This document shows, piece by piece, positions 1-5,158 of a DNA stretch of 24,279 bases. The stretch's first letter is position 1, and each line of letters begins with the position of its first letter. Under the pieces are notes generated by a model. That model saw only the letters and a program-made list of their open reading frames with translations. It was not told where the DNA came from and ran no database searches. The position numbers and the translations under genes are program-made. Location: positions 1 through 24,279 of IMG/VR virus record IMGVR_UViG_3300019768_000021; one strand, written 5' to 3'. This DNA is from a virus.

Positions 1-282
1 ACTTACTTTTAAACCTACATTTAACATATAGTTTTGAGTTCGTGGTTATCAAGCATAACAGATATTGCCACATTTTCGGTTTTAAAAGCATTTCAAATAA
101 CTTATTGCCTAAACTATAATTTGCTTTGAGTTGGTAAGGTCAAAACGACACCAGGCAATGTATGTTAATCAAAAAATCCTCTAATCTACTTGAGCCTCTC
201 ACACTCGTTCAATTAAAGGATTATAATGTAAATTGTTAATGTAGTGAGAGTACATTTGAATTACAAAGATAGTGAAAATTAT
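1..282. other. Left-end non-coding stretch with dyads and a possible leftward promoter
   Basis: I see no convincing gene here. On the minus strand there is a Bacteroidota-type promoter candidate: TATCTTTG as complement of 264-271, with TTG as complement of 294-296, spacing 22. A leftward transcript would start near 257 and at once contain a pair of complementary arms (CTCTCAC at 196-202 and GTGAGAG at 244-250), then a second pair (ATTGCCT at 104-110 and AGGCAAT at 153-159), and a small hairpin GTTAT/ATAAC at 45-59. This could be a leader or small RNA belonging to something left of the window. A minus-strand frame from 91 to the window edge is open for 30 codons but has no other support. Confidence 0.35.
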
Positions 283-507
283 TTAATTACTGTCAAGTTT
301 TTTAAAAACCTTTTTCATTAAGTCGGTTTGAAATTCAATTGAATATCCATTTTTAACACCCTGTTCTAAATCTCTACCTAATTTTTCGTAATTAATATTT
401 AATTCTTTAAGTACTTCTGACTCTATCTCGTAATAATCTTCTTCACTCATCCAAGACTCTTTAAAAATATCTTTAAATATCTCTTTAGCTTTATTTGTAT
501 AGTTCAT
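283..507 (-). CDS. Hypothetical 74-residue helical protein of the leftward operon
   Basis: I do not recognise this protein. It is small, charged (rich in Lys and Glu) and looks almost wholly alpha-helical, with a short amphipathic N-terminal helix (NKAKEIFKDIFKES) and a second helical stretch ending in MKKVFKKLDSN. It has no signal peptide, membrane segment or metal-binding cysteines. The start at 507 is preceded by the A/T-rich leader typical of this operon, and a 9-bp hairpin (526-553) lies 19 bases upstream of the ATG. It is the leftmost gene visible and is separated from the next gene by about 320 non-coding bases, so it may have its own regulation. A cytoplasmic early or accessory phage function is likely from position only. 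Confidence 0.7.
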   Translation of the reverse strand: MNYTNKAKEIFKDIFKESWMSEEDYYEIESEVLKELNINYEKLGRDLEQGVKNGYSIEFQTDLMKKVFKKLDSN

Positions 508-525
508 AATATTTATTTTTTAGTT

Positions 526-553
526 GCCTATTGTCAATCACTCAACAATAGGC
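526..553 (-). promoter_or_regulatory. 9-bp hairpin in the leader of the 74-residue gene
   Basis: GCCTATTGT (526-534) is perfectly complementary to ACAATAGGC (545-553), with a 10-base loop. In the leftward direction it sits in the 5' leader of the gene starting at 507. It lacks a following T tract on the minus strand, so an RNA-level control element is more likely than a leftward terminator. Read on the plus strand it is followed by a T-rich run, but no gene is seen upstream there. Confidence 0.4.
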
Positions 554-600
554 TAGTTTTTAGTTTTCAGCCCTTTTAAACTAGGTTTTGCTTTTCAGCC
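553..600. repeat. Imperfect tandem 20-base repeat
   Basis: The 20 bases at 553-572 and at 581-600 both begin CTAG and end TTTTCAGCC, differing at three internal positions. They are 28 bases apart. CTAGTTT (553-559) is also complementary to AAACTAG (578-584), so the block can fold. It lies in the leader of the gene at 283-507. Confidence 0.5.
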
Positions 601-825
601 TACCCATAGAGCATAATGTTTTTTATCGTGTATTTTGGCTCACGTTTGCCAACCAATAATCTGTGACGCTTGAACGAGGATTACCTGAACGCTATCTAAT
701 TAAATGGATTTTCAGAAATTTCAATGAACGGTTGTAAGTTTAATTGTAAAATTAGTTATTTATTTAGTTATTAACAACTATTATCTAATTGTTAGTTTCT
801 ATAACTTATTGATAACTAATAAGTT

Positions 826-1113
826 TTATCTATTTACCATTTTAGATCGTTGTAACTTTGTTTTTTTTATGTAGTAATCATCATTATTGAAATACTTTTC
901 GCTTCCTAGTAAATTAAAAAGGGTTGCGTATTTTATTTCCTTATTATTTATGATGATTTTTTCCTTTGCCATTTCTCGAATACTTCCATATATTGCACCA
1001 GAATTGGCTTCACCTTTAATTAGTTTTCTCTTATCAACAAAGATAAAATACTCTTCTTTTTGCATTGTTTTCCCCTCTTTCATTTTTTGTAATTCCTTTC
1101 TTGAGTCTGTCAT
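826..1113 (-). CDS. Hypothetical 95-residue protein of the leftward operon
   Basis: I do not recognise a family. The ATG at 1113 overlaps the TGA of the gene to its right (ATGA), which suggests coupled translation. An alternative start is the internal Met17 (MQKEEYFIFVDKR), after which the sequence looks like a compact alpha/beta domain with the stretch NSGAIYGSIREMAKEK, then a very basic tail (KKTKLQRSKMVNR) that could contact nucleic acid. It has no cysteine motif, signal peptide or membrane segment. The gene is followed by a weak A/T dyad at 803-825 and then by a non-coding gap. The role is unknown; a cytoplasmic phage accessory function is inferred from its place in the operon. Confidence 0.7.
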   Translation of the reverse strand: MTDSRKELQKMKEGKTMQKEEYFIFVDKRKLIKGEANSGAIYGSIREMAKEKIIINNKEIKYATLFNLLGSEKYFNNDDYYIKKTKLQRSKMVNR

Positions 1114-1649
1114 AATAAAATGTTATTTATAATTGCGTTTGTTAGTTTTTTATACTCCTTTTCGGTTATATGTAGTTTTTCGCTATCCTCATTAACTATT
1201 GTTATGTTGTATATCCAAATGTTAGAGTTTAATTTTTCGTGCTCTATTGGGTTATCTTTGTCAAATCCTCCAGACTCTTTGTGCTTTTCCTCAACTTTTA
1301 AATCTAAAGTAACTAAAAAGTTTTTTATCTCAAGCTCTAAACAGTCGTTTTTGTAACTGCCTACATTTACATTATCTATTAAATCCCAGCTATCAAATTC
1401 TATTTCAATCTCAGGAATGTTTTTTATAACGCCTTTTAGCTGTTTTTTACGCTGCTTTTCGGCTTCATATAGTTCGACTATCTCACTATATTTTAGTTCT
1501 TTTTCGGTTGCATCTACAACGTATAATGTTTTTTTGCCCATCTTTAAAGTGTAAAATTTCGTGCCATCCGTGCAATTTGCATTACGTTTACAAAGTTCTT
1601 TAATTTCTTTGTGCGCTTCTTTGTAATTATAAAAGGTTATTTTTTGCAT
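1110..1649 (-). CDS. Hypothetical 179-residue protein of the leftward operon
   Basis: I do not recognise this protein. The N-terminal half mixes short strands and helices and contains a Lys/Glu-rich helix around residues 55-75 (YEAEKQRKKQLKG). The C-terminal half (about 80-155) looks rich in beta strands and ends in a helix (ITEKEYKKLTNAIINNILL). There is no transmembrane segment or obvious catalytic motif. It starts five bases after the stop of the gene at 1655-2026 and overlaps the next gene by four bases, so it is firmly inside the operon. Its length makes it the largest protein of the leftward set. The function cannot be inferred from what is visible. Confidence 0.75.
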   Translation of the reverse strand: MQKITFYNYKEAHKEIKELCKRNANCTDGTKFYTLKMGKKTLYVVDATEKELKYSEIVELYEAEKQRKKQLKGVIKNIPEIEIEFDSWDLIDNVNVGSYKNDCLELEIKNFLVTLDLKVEEKHKESGGFDKDNPIEHEKLNSNIWIYNITIVNEDSEKLHITEKEYKKLTNAIINNILL

Positions 1650-1654
1650 AACTA

Positions 1655-2026
1655 TTAATTTAAATTTTTTAACACTTTATTTAAGTTTGATTTTTCGGAT
1701 AACCATATTAAATTGTCAATCCTTTCATCTAATTCATTTAAAACAAAATTAACATCTGTATTGTGTATATTCAATTTAAACGAATGAGTATTAAAATTAT
1801 CACAACCATTTAAAACAACCTTTTTAAATATGTCTAAGTTAAATTTAGAAGAATCTAAAAACCTCATAAACAAACTACAAAATTTAATTCTTGGTGAATA
1901 TTCAATATTTACATAAACTTCGCCCATAAAAGAATCAAATTTAAATGAGGTGTTATTTTTCTCTTTTTTACAATTGTGTTTTTTACAAATTGCATTAACC
2001 TTTTTATCAAATTCTTTTTTAGTCAT
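1655..2026 (-). CDS. Hypothetical 123-residue protein of the leftward operon
   Basis: No family is recognised. The N-terminus is strongly basic (MTKKEFDKKVNAICKKHNCKKEK) with two Cys residues at positions 14 and 19, followed by alternating hydrophobic stretches (EVYVNIEYS, IKFCSLFMRFLD) and an acidic/amphipathic C-terminal helix (ELDERIDNLIWLSEK). It is cytoplasmic by appearance. The ATG at 2026 comes four bases after the stop of a 40-residue gene to its right, and its own stop is five bases before the next start, so spacing supports one transcript. The basic N-terminus would suit nucleic-acid contact, but this is only an impression. Confidence 0.72.
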   Translation of the reverse strand: MTKKEFDKKVNAICKKHNCKKEKNNTSFKFDSFMGEVYVNIEYSPRIKFCSLFMRFLDSSKFNLDIFKKVVLNGCDNFNTHSFKLNIHNTDVNFVLNELDERIDNLIWLSEKSNLNKVLKNLN

Positions 2027-2030
2027 ATTT

Positions 2031-2153
2031 TTACTTTTTTGTTTGTTGGTTTTTTGCCCAACTGTTAATATAATAACTATTAAATTTATTTGCTTTTCGC
2101 TCTATATCCTGGAGCTTGTTATAAATTAATATTAGTTTATCCTTTTTAAGCAC
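2031..2153 (-). CDS. Short 40-residue basic protein with a GTG start
   Basis: This short frame begins with GTG (complement of 2151-2153) and is easily overlooked. It encodes a basic, helical peptide beginning MLKKDKLILIYNKLQ and ending in a Lys/Gln-rich tail. The frame is open only from the overlap with the gene to its right: the GTG lies eight bases inside the end of the gene at 2146-2292, and the stop is four bases before the ATG at 2026. That tight fit and the protein-like amphipathic pattern (hydrophobic residues every three to four positions) are the main support. Without it a 119-base hole would remain in an otherwise packed operon. No function can be assigned. Confidence 0.5.
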   Translation of the reverse strand: MLKKDKLILIYNKLQDIERKANKFNSYYINSWAKNQQTKK

Positions 2154-2292
2154 AATTTAAAGAATTAATTTCATGTTTCAACATAATGTATTTATACTTT
2201 TTTTCGGCTTTGTAGTTACCGTGTAACTCTTTTAAAATGTCAAATATCCTATTGTCAACATTCTTTTTAACTCGTTTTATGCGTGGTTTCAT
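2146..2292 (-). CDS. Short 48-residue basic protein
   Basis: The frame starts with ATG at 2292, ten bases after the stop of the gene at 2303-2503, and ends overlapping the GTG-start gene by eight bases. The product is strongly basic at the N-terminus (MKPRIKRVKKNVDNRIFDIL) and then helical with a single Cys near the end. The basic, Arg/Lys-rich start would suit binding to DNA, RNA or an acidic partner protein, but no known domain is visible. Position and spacing support it as a real member of the leftward operon. I know of no named family for it. Confidence 0.55.
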   Translation of the reverse strand: MKPRIKRVKKNVDNRIFDILKELHGNYKAEKKYKYIMLKHEINSLNCA

Positions 2293-2302
2293 AATTAGGC
2301 GT

Positions 2303-2503
2303 TTAAGATTCTAATTCATCAATTATATAAGAGTCTGTTAAATCTAAAACTTTTTTAGCTGTTTCAAATTCTTTTTGATCAAATGCACTAACAAATAAAT
2401 CAAAACCAGTGTTAATATTATCTTTGTCAATTTCTAATTCATGAGCCATTAAAAAAGTGGCTTTAAATCTTGTTTCTAATGCGTTAATGTCTGTTTTGTT
2501 CAT
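2303..2503 (-). CDS. Hypothetical 66-residue acidic helical protein
   Basis: The product is acidic and predicted all-helical: a first amphipathic helix (INALETRFKATFLMAHELEI), a turn (DKDNINTG) and two further helices (DLFVSAFDQKEFETAKKVL and SYIIDELES). It has no cysteines, membrane segment or catalytic motif. Small acidic helical phage proteins sometimes bind and inhibit host enzymes, but there is nothing here that names a target. The ATG at 2503 has an A-rich leader (AAACTAAGAACT) and the next gene begins ten bases after the stop. Its neighbours are equally small and basic, which makes the acidic charge stand out. Function unknown. Confidence 0.65.
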   Translation of the reverse strand: MNKTDINALETRFKATFLMAHELEIDKDNINTGFDLFVSAFDQKEFETAKKVLDLTDSYIIDELES

Positions 2504-2524
2504 AGTTCTTAGTTTAAAAGGTTT

Positions 2525-2674
2525 TTATAATTTCTCTAACGATTTGCTCAAAGCTATTTTAATACACATTAATTTTAAATTAATAGAATGATTGAAGTTA
2601 TTTAAATCAATTTTAGAGTAAAAAATACTTCTTAAATGTTTATTTGTCTTTATTTCTTTGTTTAAATCAATCAT
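2525..2674 (-). CDS. Short 49-residue protein of the leftward operon
   Basis: This ATG frame fills most of the gap between the 66-residue gene and the membrane-peptide gene to the right. It begins MIDLNKEIKTNKHLRS and continues with hydrophobic residues at regular spacing (NFNHSINLKLMCIKIALSKSL), which suggests two helices or a helix and strand. It is net basic, with one Cys, and has no clear membrane segment. The start lies five bases after the stop of the gene at 2680-2793, and the next gene starts about 21 bases beyond its own stop. The spacing agrees with the operon pattern; the length leaves some risk that it is chance. Confidence 0.45.
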   Translation of the reverse strand: MIDLNKEIKTNKHLRSIFYSKIDLNNFNHSINLKLMCIKIALSKSLEKL

Positions 2675-2679
2675 TATAA

Positions 2680-2793
2680 TTAAATTAAGTTAACAAATAC
2701 CAGCCCAATAATAAGGATAAACACAATAGTAAATCCTATATTAGTTATTAACGTGGCATTTTTATCTGTGAATAGGTTTTCAATTAGTTTCAT
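2680..2793 (-). CDS. Single-span membrane peptide, 37 residues
   Basis: The ATG at 2793 is four bases after the stop of the gene at 2798-2986. The peptide has a short polar N-terminus (MKLIENLFTDKNATL) and then one long hydrophobic segment (residues about 16-37, with GFTIVFILIIGLVFVNL) running to the C-terminus. This is the layout of an N-in or N-out single-span inner-membrane peptide, without a signal-peptidase site. Small membrane peptides of phages include holin-like proteins and host-interfering or superinfection-related peptides; nothing here decides between these. A second single-span peptide is encoded at the start of the same operon (3647-3772). Confidence 0.55.
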   Translation of the reverse strand: MKLIENLFTDKNATLITNIGFTIVFILIIGLVFVNLI

Positions 2794-2797
2794 AATA

Positions 2798-2986
2798 TTA
2801 TATTAAATTATCGTTTGAAATCCATTTACCGTGCAACTTTCTGGCTACGACTACAGCATTATATCCTACTCGTTTACTTACTACATTATGCTTGTTTATT
2901 GTAGCGTAATTTTTAGCACCTTGAAGCGTTTTAGATGTATCTATGTGACAGCCTTTAAAATCTAATATTCCGTACATTGTAATCAT
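2798..2986 (-). CDS. Hypothetical 62-residue protein
   Basis: The protein begins MITMYGILDF; the second Met (position 4) is an equally good start. It contains the stretch GCHIDTSKTLQGAKNYAT, followed by a basic section and a short strand pattern (YNAVVVARKLHGKW). From memory, similar short proteins with a His-Ile-Asp-Thr-Ser stretch occur in flavobacterial phages and prophages, but I cannot name a family or verify this. It is basic, cytoplasmic, and has no membrane segment. The gene is followed after four bases by a membrane-peptide gene. It is separated from the gene to its right by about 200 bases that hold at most one tiny frame. Function unknown. Confidence 0.68.
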   Translation of the reverse strand: MITMYGILDFKGCHIDTSKTLQGAKNYATINKHNVVSKRVGYNAVVVARKLHGKWISNDNLI

Positions 2987-2996
2987 AATAATATAT

Positions 2997-3077
2997 TTAA
3001 GTTATTTTGTTTTTTAGTTCCTTTGTATCTTTTCGAAAGTAGCATCGTAAAACAGCGTACAAAGGATTCAACTTCAT
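2997..3077 (-). CDS. Possible 26-residue peptide
   Basis: A short ATG frame (MKLNPLYAVLRCYFRKDTKEL...) ends ten bases before the start of the next gene at 2986, matching the spacing used elsewhere in this operon. It is basic, with a single Cys. At this length chance is a fair explanation, and there is no further support. The rest of the gap (3078-3189) has no start-bearing frame and no clear promoter. Confidence 0.22.
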   Translation of the reverse strand: MKLNPLYAVLRCYFRKDTKELKNKIT

Positions 3078-3189
3078 TTGTTAACTTCAAGTTATGTAAT
3101 AAGTCTATTATCTACAGTTTGCAATTAACGTTCAAAACAGTTTAAACACATATTCAGGTGCTCTTACTAATTCAAACCAAAGAATTAAT

Positions 3190-3582
3190 TTAAAAAGCTT
3201 TTAATTCTGTTTCAAACTCTTCTTGCAATTCTTCATCTAAAATACAATCCCAATTATCAGAAATAGTACTAAATTCATTTAACAACTCTTCGCCTAATAT
3301 GTAAACTAACATATTTACTACTTTTTCACTACTTGAAAAGTCCGTATTAACCTCTCCGAAGTTATCTTGTTCATACTCTCTAATCTTTTCAATAGCTGCA
3401 AAGATACCGTAATTAGCTTTTAACCACTCTTCAGCTTGATGATAACCAATAATATAACAATCAGTGTTAAATAATTCGTGATGCAAATCAGATACGTGTT
3501 GATCTAATAAACGACCATCTATTAAAGCGTCTAGTATATGGTTTACTAATTCTTGTTTTGTTGTTGTAGTTAATGTCTTCAT
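3190..3582 (-). CDS. Hypothetical 130-residue acidic protein
   Basis: The product is strongly acidic, especially in its last third (DNWDCILDEELQEEFETEL), and mostly helical. It contains a recognisable central stretch, CYIIGYHQAEEWLKANYG, followed by IEKIREYEQDNFGEV. From memory, proteins with this pattern are common in flavobacterial genomes and their phages and are listed only as a domain of unknown function; I could not check this. The strongly negative charge raises the thought of a DNA-mimic protein such as an anti-restriction factor, but the protein shows no ArdA or Ocr signature that I can see. The start at 3582 has an A/T-rich leader of about 64 bases after the upstream membrane-peptide gene. 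Confidence 0.75.
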   Translation of the reverse strand: MKTLTTTTKQELVNHILDALIDGRLLDQHVSDLHHELFNTDCYIIGYHQAEEWLKANYGIFAAIEKIREYEQDNFGEVNTDFSSSEKVVNMLVYILGEELLNEFSTISDNWDCILDEELQEEFETELKAF

Positions 3583-3646
3583 AATATATATTTTAAAGAT
3601 TTGTTTTGTTTTTAAGATTAGTTAAATTTTGCCCAATGATAAATAA

Positions 3647-3772
3647 TTAATTCATATAAGGAGAAGGAGAAACAACACCATGTATTAAAGCAGCAATACA
3701 AAGTACTACTAATATAGTTAATACAATTAATCTAGGTTTGTTACTTAGTGCTAATGTGATAAAATTTATCAT
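3647..3772 (-). CDS. Single-span membrane peptide, 41 residues, first gene of the leftward operon
   Basis: The ATG at 3772 is the first start after the leftward promoter at 3810-3840, about 30 bases into the transcript. The peptide has a short polar N-terminus with basic residues (NKPRL, residues 11-15), then a hydrophobic span (LIVLTILVVLCIAALIHGVV, about 15-34) and a short tail with two Ser-Pro pairs (SPSPYMN). Positive charges before the span favour the N-terminus inside the cell. As the first gene it should be among the earliest and most abundantly translated. No family is recognised; a role at the inner membrane is inferred from the hydrophobic span alone. Confidence 0.6.
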   Translation of the reverse strand: MINFITLALSNKPRLIVLTILVVLCIAALIHGVVSPSPYMN

Positions 3773-3809
3773 AATATAAAGTTTAAATTGTTTGTCTTAT
3801 TTCTATATT

Positions 3810-3840
3810 CAAATATACATACATATATTAATATATACAA
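3810..3840 (-). promoter_or_regulatory. Leftward promoter of the small-gene operon
   Basis: On the minus strand TATATTTG (complement of 3810-3817) matches the Bacteroidota -7 element TAnnTTTG exactly. TTG (complement of 3838-3840) lies 20 bases upstream, within the normal range for the -33 element. Transcription would begin near 3803, about 30 bases before the first ATG. This is the best promoter for the leftward genes. Confidence 0.65.
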
Positions 3841-3882
3841 CAATAATGTAATATATTTTAATAAATAACGTAATTAGATAAG

Positions 3883-3914
3883 ATAGTATTATAACTATGA
3901 TAAGATAATACTAT
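3883..3914. repeat. Perfect 10-bp inverted repeat (candidate operator)
   Basis: ATAGTATTAT (3883-3892) and its exact reverse complement (3905-3914) are separated by 12 bases, giving a centre-to-centre distance of 22 bases, two helical turns, as for a dimeric DNA-binding protein. The core ATAGTATT recurs downstream of the small terminase gene. Confidence 0.55.
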
Positions 3915-3977
3915 AATGTATGCAAATCAGCCCAATAAGGATAAGAAAACACTATAACACATACAAAGAACAGTACA

Positions 3978-4009
3978 TTTGCTTATCAATAAAATATATA
4001 CTAACTTGC
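3978..4009 (+). promoter_or_regulatory. Candidate rightward promoter of the small terminase gene
   Basis: TTTG at 3978-3981 and TAACTTGC at 4002-4009 are 20 bases apart and partly match the Bacteroidota promoter. The TTTG is itself the end of TACATTTG (3974-3981), a perfect -7 element that has no TTG at a suitable distance upstream. Either reading starts transcription 40-75 bases before the ATG at 4062. Only one promoter is likely to be real. Confidence 0.35.
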
Positions 4010-4061
4010 ATAACTATAAAGAATAACGATAAGCAGCTCAATAGATAAAAAATCATAAGCA

Positions 4062-4589
4062 ATGAATAATAAAAAGAAAACAAAAAAAGATAGTATAAAC
4101 TTTAACAAGATAGGACCTCCTTTTAAATACGAACCTAAAGAACTTGCCCAAAAAATAAAAGAATATTATAAAGAAATAGACGAAAACCCAATAGAAAAAC
4201 GAAAGGTTGAAACAAGCAACAAAGATACGAAGGAAACAATAGAGTATATAAAGAGACCTTACTTGCTTGAAGGCTTATGTAACTACCTAGATATAACTCT
4301 AAAAACGTTTAAAAGTTGGGAAAACAACGAGCAATTACTTCCACTCGTCACACGCGCGAGACAAACAATATACGATAATAAGCTAGAGGGTGCGACTGCT
4401 GGGGTGTTTAATGCCAACATTGTAGCGTTAGACTTAGGCATGGCAAGAAAAGAAGAGCAACAACAATCGGGGTTGCTTATTCCTATCAACGGCAAGGAGG
4501 CAAAGGCTATCCTGCAAAGTTTAAGCAACGAATATGGAACATTGCCAGAGGTTAAAACGATTGACATTGAAGCTGAAGATGTTGAATAG
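4062..4589 (+). CDS. terS: Terminase small subunit
   Basis: The small terminase recognises phage DNA at its packaging site and hands it to the large subunit. This 175-residue protein has a basic N-terminus (NNKKKTKKDS), a P-P-F-K-Y segment with a helix (residues about 20-40), then a helix-turn-helix-like stretch (PYLLEGLCNYLDITLKTFKSWE, about 66-87) resembling the DNA-binding part of the gp3-type small terminases, in which a 'pick the program of a first-helix, then a W/Y-E' pattern is usual. A second conserved stretch follows (ARQTIYDNKLEGATAGVFNANIV in two parts, about 97-122). The C-terminus is acidic (EAEDVE) and may touch the large subunit. Length fits the family. It is unusually far (about 1.7 kb) from the large-subunit gene. 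Confidence 0.85.
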   Translation: MNNKKKTKKDSINFNKIGPPFKYEPKELAQKIKEYYKEIDENPIEKRKVETSNKDTKETIEYIKRPYLLEGLCNYLDITLKTFKSWENNEQLLPLVTRARQTIYDNKLEGATAGVFNANIVALDLGMARKEEQQQSGLLIPINGKEAKAILQSLSNEYGTLPEVKTIDIEAEDVE

Positions 4590-5038
4590 GGGTAATATAG
4601 TATTAGTATGTGCTAATCTGCACACGGTGGAGACAAAATATATCGCTGAAATAGTCTAATAATGGTATTATATTAACTTAAACGATACAATTTAAGTATA
4701 TATAGTATTAATGTGGTTCGGTCTGGAGTCCTAAAACGTTTAGCCGATACGATCAAAGATGTAAAGGTTGTGCAAATCTAAGCCAAATAATAAAGCAATC
4801 TAAATAATATACAAATCAATATTACATCATAGATAAAATAGTATTGTTGTTCCGTATCTTAACTCTGAATGAGTCAATGTATAATTAGTGAAGCCCCATT
4901 TTGAATATATAAAAGACTATTATTAAACACCCCTAACCCCCACGAGGCGAAACACCATGCCCTTTCCCTACCATCAAAATTTTTTACCAAAAATATGAAA
5001 TTAAACTTTTTCTTGTTGTGGCGGTGTCAAATAACGTG
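4590..5038. other. Repeat-rich non-coding stretch after the small terminase gene
   Basis: No gene is supported in these 449 bases. They contain three copies of ATAGTATT (4597-4604, 4702-4709, 4838-4845), a hairpin TGTGC/GCACA (4609-4624), a 7-bp dyad ACTTAAA/TTTAAGT (4676-4697), and a bulged hairpin made of TCGG (4718-4721), CTAAA/TTTAG (4731-4743) and CCGA (4744-4747). From about 4928 the sequence turns C-rich and then, past about 5014, G+T-rich. Being next to the small terminase gene, it is the natural place for a packaging (pac or cos) site. Confidence 0.45.
4597..4845. repeat. Dispersed ATAGTATT motif
   Basis: Exact copies begin at 4597, 4702 and 4838 on the plus strand. The first two extend to ATAGTATTA. 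The same core forms the inverted repeat at 3883-3914 in front of the gene. Near copies occur at 4663 (ATGGTATTAT) and 5749. The spacing is irregular, so this is not a tandem array; a protein-binding site is more likely. Confidence 0.45.
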
Positions 5039-5158
5039 ATGTGGCTGATTTTGGTGTGTTTTACGGTTGTTTCGTGTATTTGGCGGTGTGTTTGTATGGT
5101 TTGGTGGTGCGAAACGTTGAGAATGGCTGAAAAATGTCGCCGATTGCTTTCGCAATGA
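5039..5158 (+). CDS. Possible 39-residue Cys/Trp-rich peptide in a G+T-rich island
   Basis: The ATG at 5039 (or GTG at 5036) opens a frame whose TGA overlaps the ATG of the next gene (ATGA at 5155-5158), the usual sign of coupled translation. The product begins MWLILVCFTVVSCIW, a hydrophobic span, and continues with many Cys and Trp residues and a basic tail. However, T- and G-rich DNA gives exactly such Cys/Trp/Val-rich translations by chance, and the same frame stays open upstream to about 4942 with no good start. I lean slightly towards a chance frame in a non-coding packaging or control site. Confidence 0.35.
   Translation: MWLILVCFTVVSCIWRCVCMVWWCETLRMAEKCRRLLSQ

Larger units (their letters stand above)
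508..825. other. Non-coding gap with hairpins and a tandem repeat
   Basis: No start-bearing frame of useful length was found on either strand. The stretch holds: a 9-bp hairpin (526-534 with 545-553); an imperfect 20-base direct repeat (553-572 and 581-600, period 28); a 5-bp hairpin TTGGC/GCCAA (635-652); and, just after the stop of the gene ending at 826, an 8-bp dyad AACTTATT/AATAAGTT (803-810 with 818-825). Positions about 600-715 are less A/T-rich than their surroundings, which would suit a structured RNA. I could not find a good leftward promoter for the gene at 283-507. Confidence 0.45.
3773..4061. other. Divergent control region
   Basis: This 289-base region separates the leftward operon from the terminase genes. 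It holds the leftward promoter, a perfect 10-bp inverted repeat (3883-3914), a rightward promoter candidate (3978-4009) and a 17-base stretch (3928-3944) that resembles 2701-2720. No gene is seen. The layout is that of an operator-containing switch region, with the dyad placed about 40-70 bases upstream of the leftward -33 element. Confidence 0.55.

Noticed and set aside
251-258. TACATTTG on the plus strand as a rightward promoter
   Set aside because: It is a perfect -7 element, but the only TTG nearby is 15 bases upstream and the genes to the right are on the other strand.
623-691. Minus-strand 22-codon open frame with protein-like content (DYWLANVSQNTR)
   Set aside because: It resembles the beginning of a recombinase core-binding region at first sight, but it has no start codon, has stops on both sides and is too short to support as a gene remnant.
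887-1356. Plus-strand frames opposite the leftward genes at 826-1649
   Set aside because: They are Phe/Ser/Leu-rich antisense shadows of Lys/Glu-rich genes that have good starts, overlaps and operon spacing.
4773-4780. Leftward -7 element (complement TAGATTTG) after the small terminase gene
   Set aside because: No TTG lies at a suitable distance (15 or 31 bases) and no leftward gene follows in the region.
4700-4790. Possible tRNA around a GGTTCGG stretch
   Set aside because: No acceptor stem, anticodon arm or T-loop consensus could be fitted; only a bulged hairpin (4718-4747) remains.
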